Source of the DNA: Occallatibacter savannae
GTDB lineage: Bacteria; Acidobacteriota; Terriglobia; Terriglobales; Acidobacteriaceae
Reading direction: 5' to 3'
Assembly: GCF_003131205.1 (NCBI RefSeq)
Contig: NZ_QFFY01000008.1
Location: 175,913-239,912 of the forward strand
Length of the DNA stretch: 64,000 nt
Positions 1 through 9,028 of the stretch are shown piece after piece. The notes below the pieces were generated by a model that saw only the letters and a program-made list of their open reading frames with translations, was not told where the DNA came from and did no database searches. The translations under genes were made by a program, and so were the position numbers. Numbering within the stretch: the first letter of the stretch is position 1; every line of letters begins with the position of its first letter.

Positions 1-1761
1 CTTCGCCACTGCGATCTGCTGCCCCACTGGATTCTCATTCGGAAAGAACTGCTTGGCGAACGCCTCGTTGATGATCACCACGTGCGGCGACGACGCTGTG
101 TCCGACACGTTGAACTCGCGCCCGCGCTTCACCGGAATCTTGAACGTCTTGTAGTAGTCCGCCGACGCGTGCATCCATCCCGCGCCCTGCTGTCCCTTCG
201 AGGGATCAACCGGCTTGCCGATGATCGCGAATGGCAGCCCGAACTGTCCTTGCACCGGCAGGCAGCACGAGAAGGTCGAACTCTCCACGCCCGGAATGCG
301 ATTCAATCTCTCGCGCCCGTCGCGGGACAACTGCGCCACAGCCGTCGTCTTGCCAAATCTATCGCCGTTCAGCGACATCTCCATGGTCAGCACGTTATGC
401 GCGTCGAACCCCGTATTCACCGCGCGCAGCGCCACAAATGTCCTGATCAGCAGCGCCGCGCCCACCAGGAGAACGAGCGCCAGTGCCACCTCTGTTACCA
501 CCAGAACGGCGCGCGTCTTGCCGGTCCCGAAGCTGGTGCCCGAGCGGTTGCTGCTCTCCTTCAGCGTCGAATTCAGATCGGTGCGCGAGACGCTGAAAGC
601 AGGGAAGAGCCCAAACAGCACGCCCGTCGCGCACGAAACCAGCAGCGTAAATCCGAGCACCCGCCAGTCCACGCCAACTGCCGCGCCATTCTCGCCGACG
701 CGGGGCAGTCCTGCCGGACTGATCGCCAGCAGCCATCGCACTCCCAGGAATCCGAGCGCCGAGCCCAGCGCTCCGCCGGTCACAGCCAGCATCACGCTCT
801 CCGTGAGCAACTGCCGGATCACGCGCGTCCGGCTCGCCCCCATTGCCGCGCGAATCGCAAACTCCCTCTTCCGTCCCGTCGCCCGCACCAGCAGCAGGTT
901 TGCCACGTTGGCGCAAGCAATCAAAAGCACCAGGGCCACTGCCCCAAGCAGCACTAGCAGCGAAGTCTTCGCGCCGCGCACAATCGCATCGCGCAGCGGC
1001 TGCACCGCAAACCCGCCCTTGGGATCAGCATCGGGAAACTTTCGTTTAAATTCCGCATACGCCAGCTTCATCTGTGCATTCGCCTGCGCAACCGTCACGC
1101 CCGGCTTCAGCATCGCCGCACCGAGGAAGAAGTGCCCCTGGTTCACGCTGTTCGGCTCAAATTGAAATGGAATCCAGATCTCCGCCTCAGGATCTGTCCT
1201 GAAGTCCCGCCCCAGCACGCCAACAATGGTGTAAGGCTCGCTCCCCAGCGAGAGCGATTTACCGACGACATTGGGATCACCGCCAAATCTCCGCTGCCAC
1301 ACACCATAACTCAGCACCACCACGTGCCCGCCATTTGGCGAATCCTCTTCCTTCGTGAACGTCCGGCCCAGCGTCACCGGTGCGCCAAACACGCGGAAGT
1401 ACGCCTCCGATACGTGAATACCGTGGATCAGCTCCGGCCGGTCGCCCGTAATATTGAACCCCGGTCCAGCGAAGTCATATGCCGCCACATCCTTGAACAC
1501 CGACGTCTGCTGCTGCCATACCTGGAACTTCGGAATCGACGCTCCCGGTCCGCTGCCACCCGGCCCGGTGAGCATCATCTGCATGATCCTGTCTGAGTCC
1601 GGATACCCCAGCGGCTTCAGCAGCACCGCATTTACCACGGTAAAGATCGCCGTATTCGCACCGATCCCCAGCGCCAGCGCCGCCACCGCCGCAAAGGTGA
1701 ACCCCGGGCTTTTTACGAAGAGGTGCAGCGCGTGCTTGATGTCACTCCACAGATCGGTCAT
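1..1761 (-). CDS. ADOP-type ABC transporter permease (3' end outside window)
   Basis: Partial gene of 587 codons that runs off the left edge. The protein starts MTDLWSDIKHALHLF and continues with the GIGANTAIFTVVN motif of MacB/FtsX-type permeases of the acidobacterial duplicated orphan permease (ADOP) group. An N-terminal transmembrane helix is followed by a MacB_PCD-like periplasmic domain (about residues 20-240), then three helices around residues 270-420, with IACANVANLLLVRATGRKREFAIRAA-like FtsX sequence, then the start of a second periplasmic domain. The ATG at 1761 is preceded by AAGGGAG. No PadR gene is adjacent, unlike the complete paralogue at 39178-41817. The family is thought to act as permease subunits without a dedicated ATPase gene; the substrate is unknown. 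It diverges from the MFS gene at 1933. Confidence 0.9.
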   Translation of the reverse strand, partial: MTDLWSDIKHALHLFVKSPGFTFAAVAALALGIGANTAIFTVVNAVLLKPLGYPDSDRIMQMMLTGPGGSGPGASIPKFQVWQQQTSVFKDVAAYDFAGPGFNITGDRPELIHGIHVSEAYFRVFGAPVTLGRTFTKEEDSPNGGHVVVLSYGVWQRRFGGDPNVVGKSLSLGSEPYTIVGVLGRDFRTDPEAEIWIPFQFEPNSVNQGHFFLGAAMLKPGVTVAQANAQMKLAYAEFKRKFPDADPKGGFAVQPLRDAIVRGAKTSLLVLLGAVALVLLIACANVANLLLVRATGRKREFAIRAAMGASRTRVIRQLLTESVMLAVTGGALGSALGFLGVRWLLAISPAGLPRVGENGAAVGVDWRVLGFTLLVSCATGVLFGLFPAFSVSRTDLNSTLKESSNRSGTSFGTGKTRAVLVVTEVALALVLLVGAALLIRTFVALRAVNTGFDAHNVLTMEMSLNGDRFGKTTAVAQLSRDGRERLNRIPGVESSTFSCCLPVQGQFGLPFAIIGKPVDPSKGQQGAGWMHASADYYKTFKIPVKRGREFNVSDTASSPHVVIINEAFAKQFFPNENPVGQQIAVAK

Positions 1762-1932
1762 GCAGTACTCCCTTTTCTCGTTCGCCGGACACTGATTTTC
1801 GGGGGAAGTTAGAGCCGCACTAAGACGACGCGCAACCGTATTGCTTCGTTAACGCCCTGCCGTCGATTTGTGACGAATGGCCCGCCCCTCATGCCGTATC
1901 CTTTCCTACGAACTTGAAAGGACTCCGGTTCC

Positions 1933-3066
1933 GTGCTCATCTTCGCCGCCATCCTCGCCATCTTCGTTTACGGAATGATCGCCGCCATGCTCGGCACGAT
2001 CCTGCCCGAGCTGTCTGAGCGCTTCAAGCTCACGCCCACGCAGAACGGCACCATCGCCACTGTGCAGGCGCTCGGCCTCATCATCGCCTCGCTCAGCGTC
2101 GGACCTCTGCTCGACACGCAGGGCGATAAGGTCGGCCTCATTCTCGGACTGGGCTCCATCGCCGTTGCTCTCTTCCTGCTTCCGCGCTCCAAGGGCTACG
2201 GCAACATCCTTCTGCTCATGTTCCTGCTCGGGATGGGCGGCGGCATCGTCGTCACCGGAGCCAACGCGCTCGCCAACAGCGTCAGCGGATCGCAAAGCGC
2301 CGTCGTCCTCAATCTCGTCAATCTCTTTTTCGGGCTCGGCGGCCTCGCCACTCCCTTCATCGCCGCCAACATCTTCAAGAAGAACTGGGTCCGCCTCTGC
2401 TACACCGTCGCCGGACTCACTGTGGCCGCCCTTGCCGTGCAGGCCTTTGCCCACATGCCCGCGCCCACCGGCAACGCGCAATTCCTGCTCGCCAATGTCG
2501 GGCCAATCCTCGGCAAGCCCGTCATCTTCATGCTGGGCCTCTTCCTCTTCCTCTACATCACCTGTGAAGTCGGCGTGTGGAACTGGCTGCCGCGTCACCT
2601 CATCGCGCAGGGCATTCCCGAGTCGCGCGCGCTCAACATCCTCTCTCTCGGATTCGCGCTCGGCCTGCTCATCGGCCGCGTCGCCATCTCGCCGGTCCTC
2701 GCGCACGCCCCCGCCATCGAAGTCACCCTCGGCGCGTCCATCGCCATGGCCGTCACCACATTCCTGATGCTTCAGACCAACAAGCCCGGCATGGCCTTCG
2801 CGCTCGTGTTCATCGCCGGACTCTCCATGGCGCCGGTCTTCCCGACCACGCTCGCCATCACCGGCCAGGCCTTCCCGCAGATGACCGGAACCGCGCTCGG
2901 CTTCGTCATCACCTGCGGCTGGGTGGGACTCGCCGTCAGTTCCCGCATCATCGGCTCGATCGCCGGCAATGACCCGCGCCGCCTCAAAAAGGCGCTCCTC
3001 ATCTTCCCCGTCTCCGCGGTTTTGATGATCGGGCTCGACGTGGCAATCTGGTCCATCCTCCGATGA
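1933..3066 (+). CDS. MFS transporter, possibly sugar (FHS-like)
   Basis: A 377-residue, very hydrophobic protein with about 12 predicted membrane helices. Glycine-rich helices (GLIIASLSVGPLLDTQGDK, GMGGGIVVTGANALANS) and a second half beginning near residue 195 fit the major facilitator superfamily, closest in style to the fucose/glucose (FHS) carriers. It probably moves a sugar or another small solute across the inner membrane. The start is GTG at 1933, chosen because AAAGGA lies 10 nt upstream. The gene diverges from the ADOP permease and stands before a sugar-porter gene, which favours a sugar substrate, but the substrate cannot be read from sequence. Confidence 0.85.
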   Translation: MLIFAAILAIFVYGMIAAMLGTILPELSERFKLTPTQNGTIATVQALGLIIASLSVGPLLDTQGDKVGLILGLGSIAVALFLLPRSKGYGNILLLMFLLGMGGGIVVTGANALANSVSGSQSAVVLNLVNLFFGLGGLATPFIAANIFKKNWVRLCYTVAGLTVAALAVQAFAHMPAPTGNAQFLLANVGPILGKPVIFMLGLFLFLYITCEVGVWNWLPRHLIAQGIPESRALNILSLGFALGLLIGRVAISPVLAHAPAIEVTLGASIAMAVTTFLMLQTNKPGMAFALVFIAGLSMAPVFPTTLAITGQAFPQMTGTALGFVITCGWVGLAVSSRIIGSIAGNDPRRLKKALLIFPVSAVLMIGLDVAIWSILR

Positions 3067-3180
3067 ACGATCTCCAATGCGGGAAACAAGCACATCGTGC
3101 GATCACAGCCCAAAACACTACGAGCTTCAGGGCACGACTTTACAGATTGCTGAAAAGGTCCGGTTCACCATGGTTTTGAA

Positions 3181-3203
3181 AGGGCACGGATTTATCCGTG
3201 CCG
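3181..3203. repeat. Perfect 9-bp hairpin, REP-like
   Basis: GGCACGGAT (3183-3191) and ATCCGTGCC (3194-3202) form a perfect 9-bp inverted repeat around TT, 115 nt after the MFS stop codon. It may be a terminator or a repetitive extragenic palindrome. No T-run follows on the + strand. Confidence 0.6.
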
Positions 3204-3225
3204 CTAAACTGCCCAAATTAGAAAT

Positions 3226-3330
3226 CGGGCTTTAGCCCCTGAGGGAAGGGGTCTGCTGGCAGTAGACTTTTCAGCAGCTGTTCAGTCGTGCCATAACAAC
3301 GCACTAAAAAGATCGGGGCTTTAGCCCCTG
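3226..3330. repeat. Two copies of GGGCTTTAGCCC palindrome
   Basis: The palindrome GGGCT-TT-AGCCC occurs at 3227-3238 and, extended by a base on each side, at 3315-3328. In both copies it is preceded by ATC and followed by CTG. The 281-bp gap between the two transporter genes (3067-3347) therefore holds three short hairpins and no convincing ORF. Confidence 0.6.
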
Positions 3331-3347
3331 CCACACACGAAGGCCCA

Positions 3348-5147
3348 ATGACCACCGCGCTGACCGCCTACACCGACCAAACCCGCCGCCGTTACAACCT
3401 CATCCTCCAGGTGGTCGCCGGACTCGGTGGCCTCCTCTACGGCATCGACGTCGGCATCATCGGCGGCGCGCTTCCATACCTCGAAGCCACCTCAAAGCTC
3501 GATCCCTCGCAGCTCTCCATCATCGTCGCCGCCGTCCTCCTCGGCTCCGTCCTCTCCACGCTCTTCGCCGGCCTCCTCGCCGACTGGATGGGCCGCAAGC
3601 CGCTCATGATCCTCAGCGGCGCAGCCTTCATCCTCAGCATTCCCGTCATCGCCCTTTCCCAGGGATACTCATCGCTCTTCTTCGGACGCCTCCTCCAGGG
3701 CATGAGCGGCGGACTCATCGGCATCGTTGTCCCCCTCTACCTCGCCGAGTGCCTCTCCGCCTCCACGCGCGGGAAGGGAACCGGCGTCTTCCAATGGATG
3801 CTCACCTTCGGCATCGTCGTCGCCGCGCTCATCGGCATCTTTTTCAGCTACCGCGTCGAAGCTGTTGCGCGCCTCGGCGACGCCGCCGCGCTCTTCGACT
3901 TCAAGAATCATGCATGGCGCAGCATCTTCTGGATGTCCATGCCCCCCGGCATCCTTTTCGTTCTCGGCGCATTTCTCGTCACCGAATCGCCCCGCTGGCT
4001 CTACCGCCGCAGTCCTGAGCGAGCCCGCGCCGCCCTCCTCCGCTCCCGCGCTCCCGAACAGGCAACCATCGAGTTGCGCGAAATGGAAGCGGCCTCGAAG
4101 CCTGCGATCGCCACCGCCGGCGTAAAAGCAAGCGACTCGCTCCTCCGCCGCAAATACGTCATCCCCTTCCTGCTCGCCTGCATCATCCTCGCCTGTAACA
4201 CCGCCACTGGCATCAACTCCATCATCGGCTTCAACACCAACATCCTCATCCAGAGCGGCCTCTCCGATCTTCAGTCGCACTGGGGATACGTCATCCTCAC
4301 CGCCTGCAACTTCTGCTTCACCGCTATCGGTATGACCCTGGTCGACCGCAAGGGCCGCAAGTTCCTCTTCATCCTCGGAACCAGCGGAATCATCCTTGCC
4401 ATGCTGATCGTAGGCACGCTCTTCCGCCAGACCGAGAAAGAGAACATCGACTGCCGCGACCAGATCCAGGCCCTCGTCAGCGCAAATCCCGGCGCGCAGC
4501 AACTGACCTACCAATTCAACAAGGACAAGGCCCAGCAACTTCTCGCCGCCGCCGGAGCTACCTCCGCAGCCATCGACCCCAGCCGCGCCTCCTTCGCCAT
4601 CATCTACTCCTATGGCGACTTCACCGGCACCACCAGCTACGCCCGCTCCGATGATCCCGCCGCTCCGCCGCTCATCGTCACCCGCGCCAGCGCCGTCCCT
4701 GCCAACAAAGTGCAGGCACTCTTCCAGAACCCCTTCGGCAACTACGAGGCCGCGCGCACCGCACCACTCCGCATCGACAAAGCCGTCCTCGGCCCCGTGC
4801 CGCAGCAGAGCCACGGCTGGCTCGTCGCCATCTTCATTTACATGTTCATCGCGTTCTACGCCACCGGCCCCGGCGTCTGCGTCTGGCTCGCTCTCTCAGA
4901 ACTCATGCCCACTCGTATCCGCTCCAACGGCATGAGCATCGCGCTCGTCATCAACCAGCTTGTCTCCGCGATCCTCCAGGCCATCTTCCTGCCCTTCGTC
5001 GCCAAACACAGCTACTCGTCGATGTTCTACCTCTTCGCCAGCTTCACCGTCGTCTACTTCCTGACGACCACCTTCCTCTTCCCCGAAACCAAAGGCAAAA
5101 CACTAGAGGAGATCGAAGCCTTCTTCGAAAAAACCGCCACAGATTGA
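3348..5147 (+). CDS. Sugar porter family MFS transporter with long extracytoplasmic insert
   Basis: 599 residues with the sugar-porter signatures of the XylE/GalP/AraE family: DWMGRKPLM (residues 79-87), ESPRWLYRRSPERA (213-226), DRKGRKFLF (333-341), and PETKGKTLEEIE (579-590). The family imports hexoses or pentoses by proton symport. Usual length is about 460-500 residues. The excess is a hydrophilic segment at about 361-488 between helices 9 and 10, in a loop normally short and extracytoplasmic. ATG at 3348 follows GAAGG. The downstream convergent Gfo/Idh and DUF1080 genes suggest joint sugar use. Substrate unknown. Confidence 0.92.
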   Translation: MTTALTAYTDQTRRRYNLILQVVAGLGGLLYGIDVGIIGGALPYLEATSKLDPSQLSIIVAAVLLGSVLSTLFAGLLADWMGRKPLMILSGAAFILSIPVIALSQGYSSLFFGRLLQGMSGGLIGIVVPLYLAECLSASTRGKGTGVFQWMLTFGIVVAALIGIFFSYRVEAVARLGDAAALFDFKNHAWRSIFWMSMPPGILFVLGAFLVTESPRWLYRRSPERARAALLRSRAPEQATIELREMEAASKPAIATAGVKASDSLLRRKYVIPFLLACIILACNTATGINSIIGFNTNILIQSGLSDLQSHWGYVILTACNFCFTAIGMTLVDRKGRKFLFILGTSGIILAMLIVGTLFRQTEKENIDCRDQIQALVSANPGAQQLTYQFNKDKAQQLLAAAGATSAAIDPSRASFAIIYSYGDFTGTTSYARSDDPAAPPLIVTRASAVPANKVQALFQNPFGNYEAARTAPLRIDKAVLGPVPQQSHGWLVAIFIYMFIAFYATGPGVCVWLALSELMPTRIRSNGMSIALVINQLVSAILQAIFLPFVAKHSYSSMFYLFASFTVVYFLTTTFLFPETKGKTLEEIEAFFEKTATD

Positions 5148-5190
5148 TCGTCGGGTGCCAGAATCGAATAGCAACTCGCTTTACAACGGC

Positions 5191-5259
5191 GCTGTCATTC
5201 TGAGCGCACGGGGCCCCAAGCGCTTTCTTCAGCTTGGGGGTGGTAAGCGAAGAATCTGC
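5191..5259 (+). repeat. Dispersed 69-bp repeat, copy 1
   Basis: This segment matches 7774-7840 in the same orientation, with one 2-nt length difference and a substitution in the loop. It contains the inverted repeat CCCCAAGC (5216-5223) and GCTTGGGG (5232-5239). The two copies bracket the DUF1080/Gfo-Idh pair. Here it lies between convergent genes, so its hairpin could also stop transcription. Confidence 0.75.
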
Positions 5260-5274
5260 TTTTCGAAAATCACC

Positions 5275-5309
5275 GGGTGCCCCCGGTCCCTCGCACCTTG
5301 GGACCGGGG
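5275..5309 (-). terminator. REP-like hairpin between convergent genes
   Basis: CCCCGGTCCC (5281-5290) pairs with GGGACCGGGG (5300-5309), a 10-bp perfect stem with a 9-nt loop. Read on the - strand, the stem ends in GGGGGCACCC, the same signature that follows the stems at 52006, 58410 and 62708. It sits between the convergent ends of the sugar porter and DUF1080 genes, so a bidirectional terminator role is likely. Confidence 0.5.
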
Positions 5310-5320
5310 AAACAACGCCC

Positions 5321-6283
5321 TCACCTCCCCGGCGTCACCGTGATCTTTCTGAATATCACGTGCCCCTTCTCGCTCCCCTGCAGATAAATCGGCCCCGCCT
5401 CGCCCTCATGGCTATCCAGCGCGCCGCCCGTGATCCCCGGAATGTCCTGATGATCGATCACCGTCTTCCCGTTCTGCACCACCGTCACATTTCGTCCGAC
5501 AAGCGTGATATCGAACGTCTGCCACGTATCAGGACTCCGCGGCTGCTCCGGTGTGGGTGCCAGAAACCCATACACCCCGCCGGTATGATGACTGGGCCCC
5601 TCGCCCTGCGACTCCGTCTCGATCTGCACCTCATACCGCCCGCGCAGATACACACCCGCATTCGCATCTTTCCCGCAATTGAACTCGACATGCAACTTGA
5701 AGTCCTGGAACTTCTGCTCGCCGATCAGCTCCGGCCCATTCCCCGGACTCACCAGGTTCCCGTCCTTTACCGACCAGTCCGGCGGCCCCGCCTTGCTCTC
5801 ATGCCACCCCGACAGGTTCTTCCCGTTAAACAATTCAACCGGCTTTCCCCAATGAACAACCGCAACGTTCTTCTTCAGCGCCGGAGCCCTCACCCCAACC
5901 CACGACCACGTCGACCCATCCGGTCCATTCACCGATCCCGCCAGACTCCCATCCTTCAGCGCCCCTTCAAACACGAGATCCGCCTTGCTGTCCTCCTCCT
6001 CCTTCGGCGACACAAACCTCAACCGCCCACCATCCACCTCGACCTTCGGCAACGGCCGCGCATTCCCCCACCGCCCCGTGAACAGAGCCGTCAGCTTCCC
6101 ATCCTTCTGCCCGATATCAATCCACGAAGGATACTCATGCCCCGCGCCCTTCAGCGTCAGATCCCACCGCCCGACAATCGCCTCCGAATAAGCCTGACCC
6201 GTCCCCAACTCCAGCCCGCAACTCGAGCACGCGCCCGCAACCACCACAAGCAGCCCGCCACAAAACAGCCTCACGCTCTTCAC
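5321..6283 (-). CDS. DUF1080 (3-keto-disaccharide hydrolase-like) lipoprotein
   Basis: 320 residues. The N-terminus (MKSVRLFCGGLLVVVAGACS) is a signal peptide with a possible lipobox at Cys19. Residues about 38-140 form an unassigned beta-rich region. Residues about 145-318 match DUF1080, a LamG-like jelly roll (LFNGKNLSGWHE, GVYLRGRYEVQIE, WQTFDITLVG, GPIYLQGSEKGHVIFRKI). Some family members hydrolyse 3-keto-glycosides. Start is GTG at 6283, preceded by AGGAAGAGGG. It follows the Gfo/Idh oxidoreductase gene after 15 nt on the same strand. Such pairs are common, and the pair fits an oxidation-then-cleavage route for glycosides (inference). Confidence 0.85.
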   Translation of the reverse strand: MKSVRLFCGGLLVVVAGACSSCGLELGTGQAYSEAIVGRWDLTLKGAGHEYPSWIDIGQKDGKLTALFTGRWGNARPLPKVEVDGGRLRFVSPKEEEDSKADLVFEGALKDGSLAGSVNGPDGSTWSWVGVRAPALKKNVAVVHWGKPVELFNGKNLSGWHESKAGPPDWSVKDGNLVSPGNGPELIGEQKFQDFKLHVEFNCGKDANAGVYLRGRYEVQIETESQGEGPSHHTGGVYGFLAPTPEQPRSPDTWQTFDITLVGRNVTVVQNGKTVIDHQDIPGITGGALDSHEGEAGPIYLQGSEKGHVIFRKITVTPGR

Positions 6284-6298
6284 AATCGAACCCTCTTC

Positions 6299-7684
6299 CT
6301 ATGTCGCTGACTTGATCGTCTGCGATCCCTCATCCCACTTCACCGGCACTCCCCTGAAGTACGACTCATTCGCCATGTGGCAAGCCAGAGCCGCATGATG
6401 CCCGAACACCGCATCCTGCACCACCGGCTTCCGCGAACGCACCGCCTCAAAGAAGTTCCACACATGCGGCCTCAGATCGTCATAGTCATTGCCGTTAATC
6501 GTGATCGACTCCGGAGCTGGCTCCTGCCCAGGCTTTGGATCATGCTCCTCGTGCCACTTCTTCGTATACTCCGCGCGCATCGCCGCCGGATATGACCCCG
6601 TGTAGTAGCTCGGCGCAGTATCCACACCGGGCTGCGGAGAATACGTCACCGAAAACTCGCGCAGCTCGATCACGCCCTTTGATCCGTAGAACCGCGTCAC
6701 CTCCGCCGACTCGCTCCCGAGATTCAGCCGCATGTACACCGGAAGGTCGCCGTACTCGAACAGCACCGCGTGCACGTCCGGCATGTTGCGCCCATCCTTC
6801 CACCGCAGAATCCCTCCGAATGCCGACGCCTTCTTCGGAACCTCATTGATCCCCAGCGACACCTGCATCCCGCTGATCAGGTGCACCAGCAGATCGCCCG
6901 CCACTCCTGTGCCGTATTCCTTCCAGCACCGCCACCGCGCAAACGCCAGCGGATCGAAAGCCTTCTTCGGCGCCGTGCCCTGCCACGTATCCCAATCCAG
7001 ATTCTGCGGCGACAGATCCGGCGGTGGCGGATACTCCCACGCGCCCGTCGGATCGTTCCGCCCCATCGTCGCCTCGATCAGGTTCAGGTCCCCGATCGCG
7101 CCCTTCGCAATCATCTCGTGCGTCTTCGCGCACAGCACCGAACTCGTTCTCTGCGCTCCAATCTGCACAATGCGATCCGTCTTCTTCGCGGCCGCCACCA
7201 TCGCCACGCCGTCCGCCGCGTTGTGCGACATCGGCTTCTCGCAATACACGTCCTTGCCCGCAGCCAGCGCGTCCACCACCACCTGCTTGTGCCAGTGGTC
7301 CGGCACCGCGATCAGAATCGCATCGATGCTTTTGTCGTCCAGCAACTCCTGGTAGCGCCGCGTCGTCTTGATCGGCTTGCCCACAATCTCGCGCGCCAGC
7401 GTATGCCGCCCGTCGTACAGATCGGCCGCCGCCACGCACTCCGTCCCCGGCAGCGCAACAGCCGTTGCCAGCACGCCGCTGCCCTCCATCCCCACGCCCA
7501 CCATCCCGAACCGCACGCGATCGCTCGGCGCAGAATACACACCGGCAGAGTACGCCGGCTCAGCCTCCAGTCGAATCGTGTTCGCAGCCAGCGTCGCCCC
7601 CGCAGCCGCCGCAGCCGCCGCAGACGTCTGCAGAAATGCACGTCGAGACAAAACAGATTTCGTCATAGGTTTTTGTTCCCTCAC
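6299..7684 (-). CDS. Gfo/Idh/MocA family oxidoreductase, Tat-exported
   Basis: 461 residues from the GTG at 7684, or 455 from ATG at 7666. Both have upstream purine-rich sequence (GAAGGGG and GAGGG). The Tat motif SRRAFLQ near residue 14 is followed by an Ala-rich hydrophobic stretch, so the enzyme is probably exported folded with its NAD(P) cofactor. A Rossmann motif (GMVGVGMEGSG), the EKP motif (CEKPMSHN), and a C-terminal substrate domain (about 200-440) fit glucose-fructose oxidoreductase-like dehydrogenases. It is the first gene of an operon with the DUF1080 gene 15 nt downstream. Substrate is inferred to be a sugar or glycoside. Confidence 0.9.
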   Translation of the reverse strand: MREQKPMTKSVLSRRAFLQTSAAAAAAAGATLAANTIRLEAEPAYSAGVYSAPSDRVRFGMVGVGMEGSGVLATAVALPGTECVAAADLYDGRHTLAREIVGKPIKTTRRYQELLDDKSIDAILIAVPDHWHKQVVVDALAAGKDVYCEKPMSHNAADGVAMVAAAKKTDRIVQIGAQRTSSVLCAKTHEMIAKGAIGDLNLIEATMGRNDPTGAWEYPPPPDLSPQNLDWDTWQGTAPKKAFDPLAFARWRCWKEYGTGVAGDLLVHLISGMQVSLGINEVPKKASAFGGILRWKDGRNMPDVHAVLFEYGDLPVYMRLNLGSESAEVTRFYGSKGVIELREFSVTYSPQPGVDTAPSYYTGSYPAAMRAEYTKKWHEEHDPKPGQEPAPESITINGNDYDDLRPHVWNFFEAVRSRKPVVQDAVFGHHAALACHMANESYFRGVPVKWDEGSQTIKSAT

Positions 7685-7773
7685 AAGAGCACACCCCTTC
7701 TATCCCCGCCGCCCCTTGGTGTCAAGCCGCGCACCTCATCATGTACACCGGACAGAAAATTCGCCCTTTGACC

Positions 7774-7840
7774 GCTGTCATTCTGAGCGCACGGGGCCCC
7801 AAGCGTTTTTCAGCTTGGGGGTGGTAAGCGAAGAATCTGC
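7774..7840 (+). repeat. Dispersed 67-bp repeat, copy 2
   Basis: Direct copy of 5191-5259, including the CCCCAAGC/GCTTGGGG inverted repeat. It lies in the 203-bp gap between the Gfo/Idh start and the DUF695 gene end. The remainder of this gap has no visible gene. Confidence 0.75.
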
Positions 7841-7887
7841 GGTTGCCTTTTGCACCCGGGGGCGAAGGGTAGGAGCAGGAAGCGGAA

Positions 7888-8334
7888 CTAGTTCACTTCT
7901 CCTTTTACTCCCGCGATGAACTTTTCGTACGTGCTCCACTCCGGATCTTTCGCCGTATGAATCTCAATGGGAAATTCGGCCATTCCGGCTACTGCAAAGT
8001 CGAAGCGAGCTCCGAATTCAGCTTCGGATCGCGCATAGTACGTCCACTCGCGCGAATTTTCACCAGTTGATACGAGAGCGAGCGTCGCGAAACGATCATT
8101 CTCCAGCACCGGTTCCAACGCATCCTCCAACTCGTTCATTCGTTGGTGCTGTTCGCTCTCGGGCATTCCGGTTTCCGATTGATAGTTCCAGACAATGATG
8201 ATCCGAATCGGCTGCAACGATCGATCGAACTCAGCTCTGAACTTTTTGGCATACCGGAAGACAATCCGTCGATTGTTCTCCTTGTTGGTCGATATCGCGG
8301 TTGCCCATTCCACCACTTCCGAAGCCAGATCCAT
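7888..8334 (-). CDS. DUF695 domain protein
   Basis: 148 residues, soluble, no signal peptide. The order of motifs fits DUF695: IVFRYAKKF near the N-terminus, PIRIIIVWNY (about 42-51), GMPESEQHQRMNELEDAL (56-73), LALVSTGENSREWTYYA (83-100), FPIEIHTAKDPEWSTYEKF (119-138). The function of the family is unknown. Start ATG at 8334. It is transcribed toward the Gfo/Idh gene but separated from it by a 203-bp gap with a repeat, so it is probably an independent unit. Confidence 0.75.
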   Translation of the reverse strand: MDLASEVVEWATAISTNKENNRRIVFRYAKKFRAEFDRSLQPIRIIIVWNYQSETGMPESEQHQRMNELEDALEPVLENDRFATLALVSTGENSREWTYYARSEAEFGARFDFAVAGMAEFPIEIHTAKDPEWSTYEKFIAGVKGEVN

Positions 8335-8467
8335 TGCAACTCCTCGACAGCAGGCTAGGTGAAAGCTAACAGCTAGTAGTGGCCCGGATCACTCTTCGCC
8401 TGCTGCGAAATTGCTCCTCTACTATTCTAGGAACTCATCTCATACTCAACAGCTAGAGGGCAGCAGC

Positions 8468-9028
8468 GTGCTCGATCTCGACCTCCACATCCTCCACGCA
8501 ACCCCCTCCGACGCCGAGGCGCTCTCCCGGCTCTCCGCCGCGGTCTTCCCCCTCGGCTGCCCTGCCAACACACCGCCCAGCGATCTTGCCGACTACATCA
8601 GCCGCGAACACACCCCCGATCGCTATCGCACCATGCTTCAGGACAAGCGTTTCCGCATCCTTATCGCGAAGGTCGCTTCGCCGATCACCCACCAACTCGC
8701 CGGCCTCGCTCTCCTCGTCCAGGCCCCGGCGCCTCCCGAGATGCCTTCGCCCTCCCAACTCGAACTCCGCAGGTTCTACATCGACGCGCCCTTCCACGGC
8801 CGCGGTGTCTCTCACGCGCTCATGAAAGCAACACTTAGCGCCGCGTCCGAAATGCGCGAGCCCTCCGTCTGGCTCAGCTCCTTCTCCGGCAACGCACGCG
8901 CCATCGCGTTCTACCGGCGCTGGGGCTTCCGCATCGTCGCAGAACACGACTTCATCGTCGGCACCGACCGCCAGCGCGACTACCTGATGCTCTGCCAGTC
9001 TCCTGATCCGCGCCTCCACGAGTCCTAA
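8468..9028 (+). CDS. GNAT family N-acetyltransferase
   Basis: 186 residues. The acetyl-CoA binding region is visible as LRRFYIDAPFHGRGVSHALMKA (about 102-123, a Q/RxxGxG/A-like segment), followed by VWLSSFSGNARAIAFYRRWGFRIVAEHDF (about 138-166), the classic GNAT C-terminal strand-helix. It transfers an acetyl group from acetyl-CoA to an unknown acceptor. I place the start at GTG 8468, with GAGGG 7 nt upstream; an upstream in-frame ATG at 8411 has weaker context and adds a non-conserved tail. It stands alone, diverging from the DUF695 gene. Confidence 0.85.
   Translation: MLDLDLHILHATPSDAEALSRLSAAVFPLGCPANTPPSDLADYISREHTPDRYRTMLQDKRFRILIAKVASPITHQLAGLALLVQAPAPPEMPSPSQLELRRFYIDAPFHGRGVSHALMKATLSAASEMREPSVWLSSFSGNARAIAFYRRWGFRIVAEHDFIVGTDRQRDYLMLCQSPDPRLHES

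Noticed and set aside
1906..3093. 395-residue ORF on the - strand opposite the MFS gene
   Set aside because: Shadow frame: it is low-complexity, rich in Glu, Gly, Asp and Arg, with no family features, and covers a gene with clear membrane helices.
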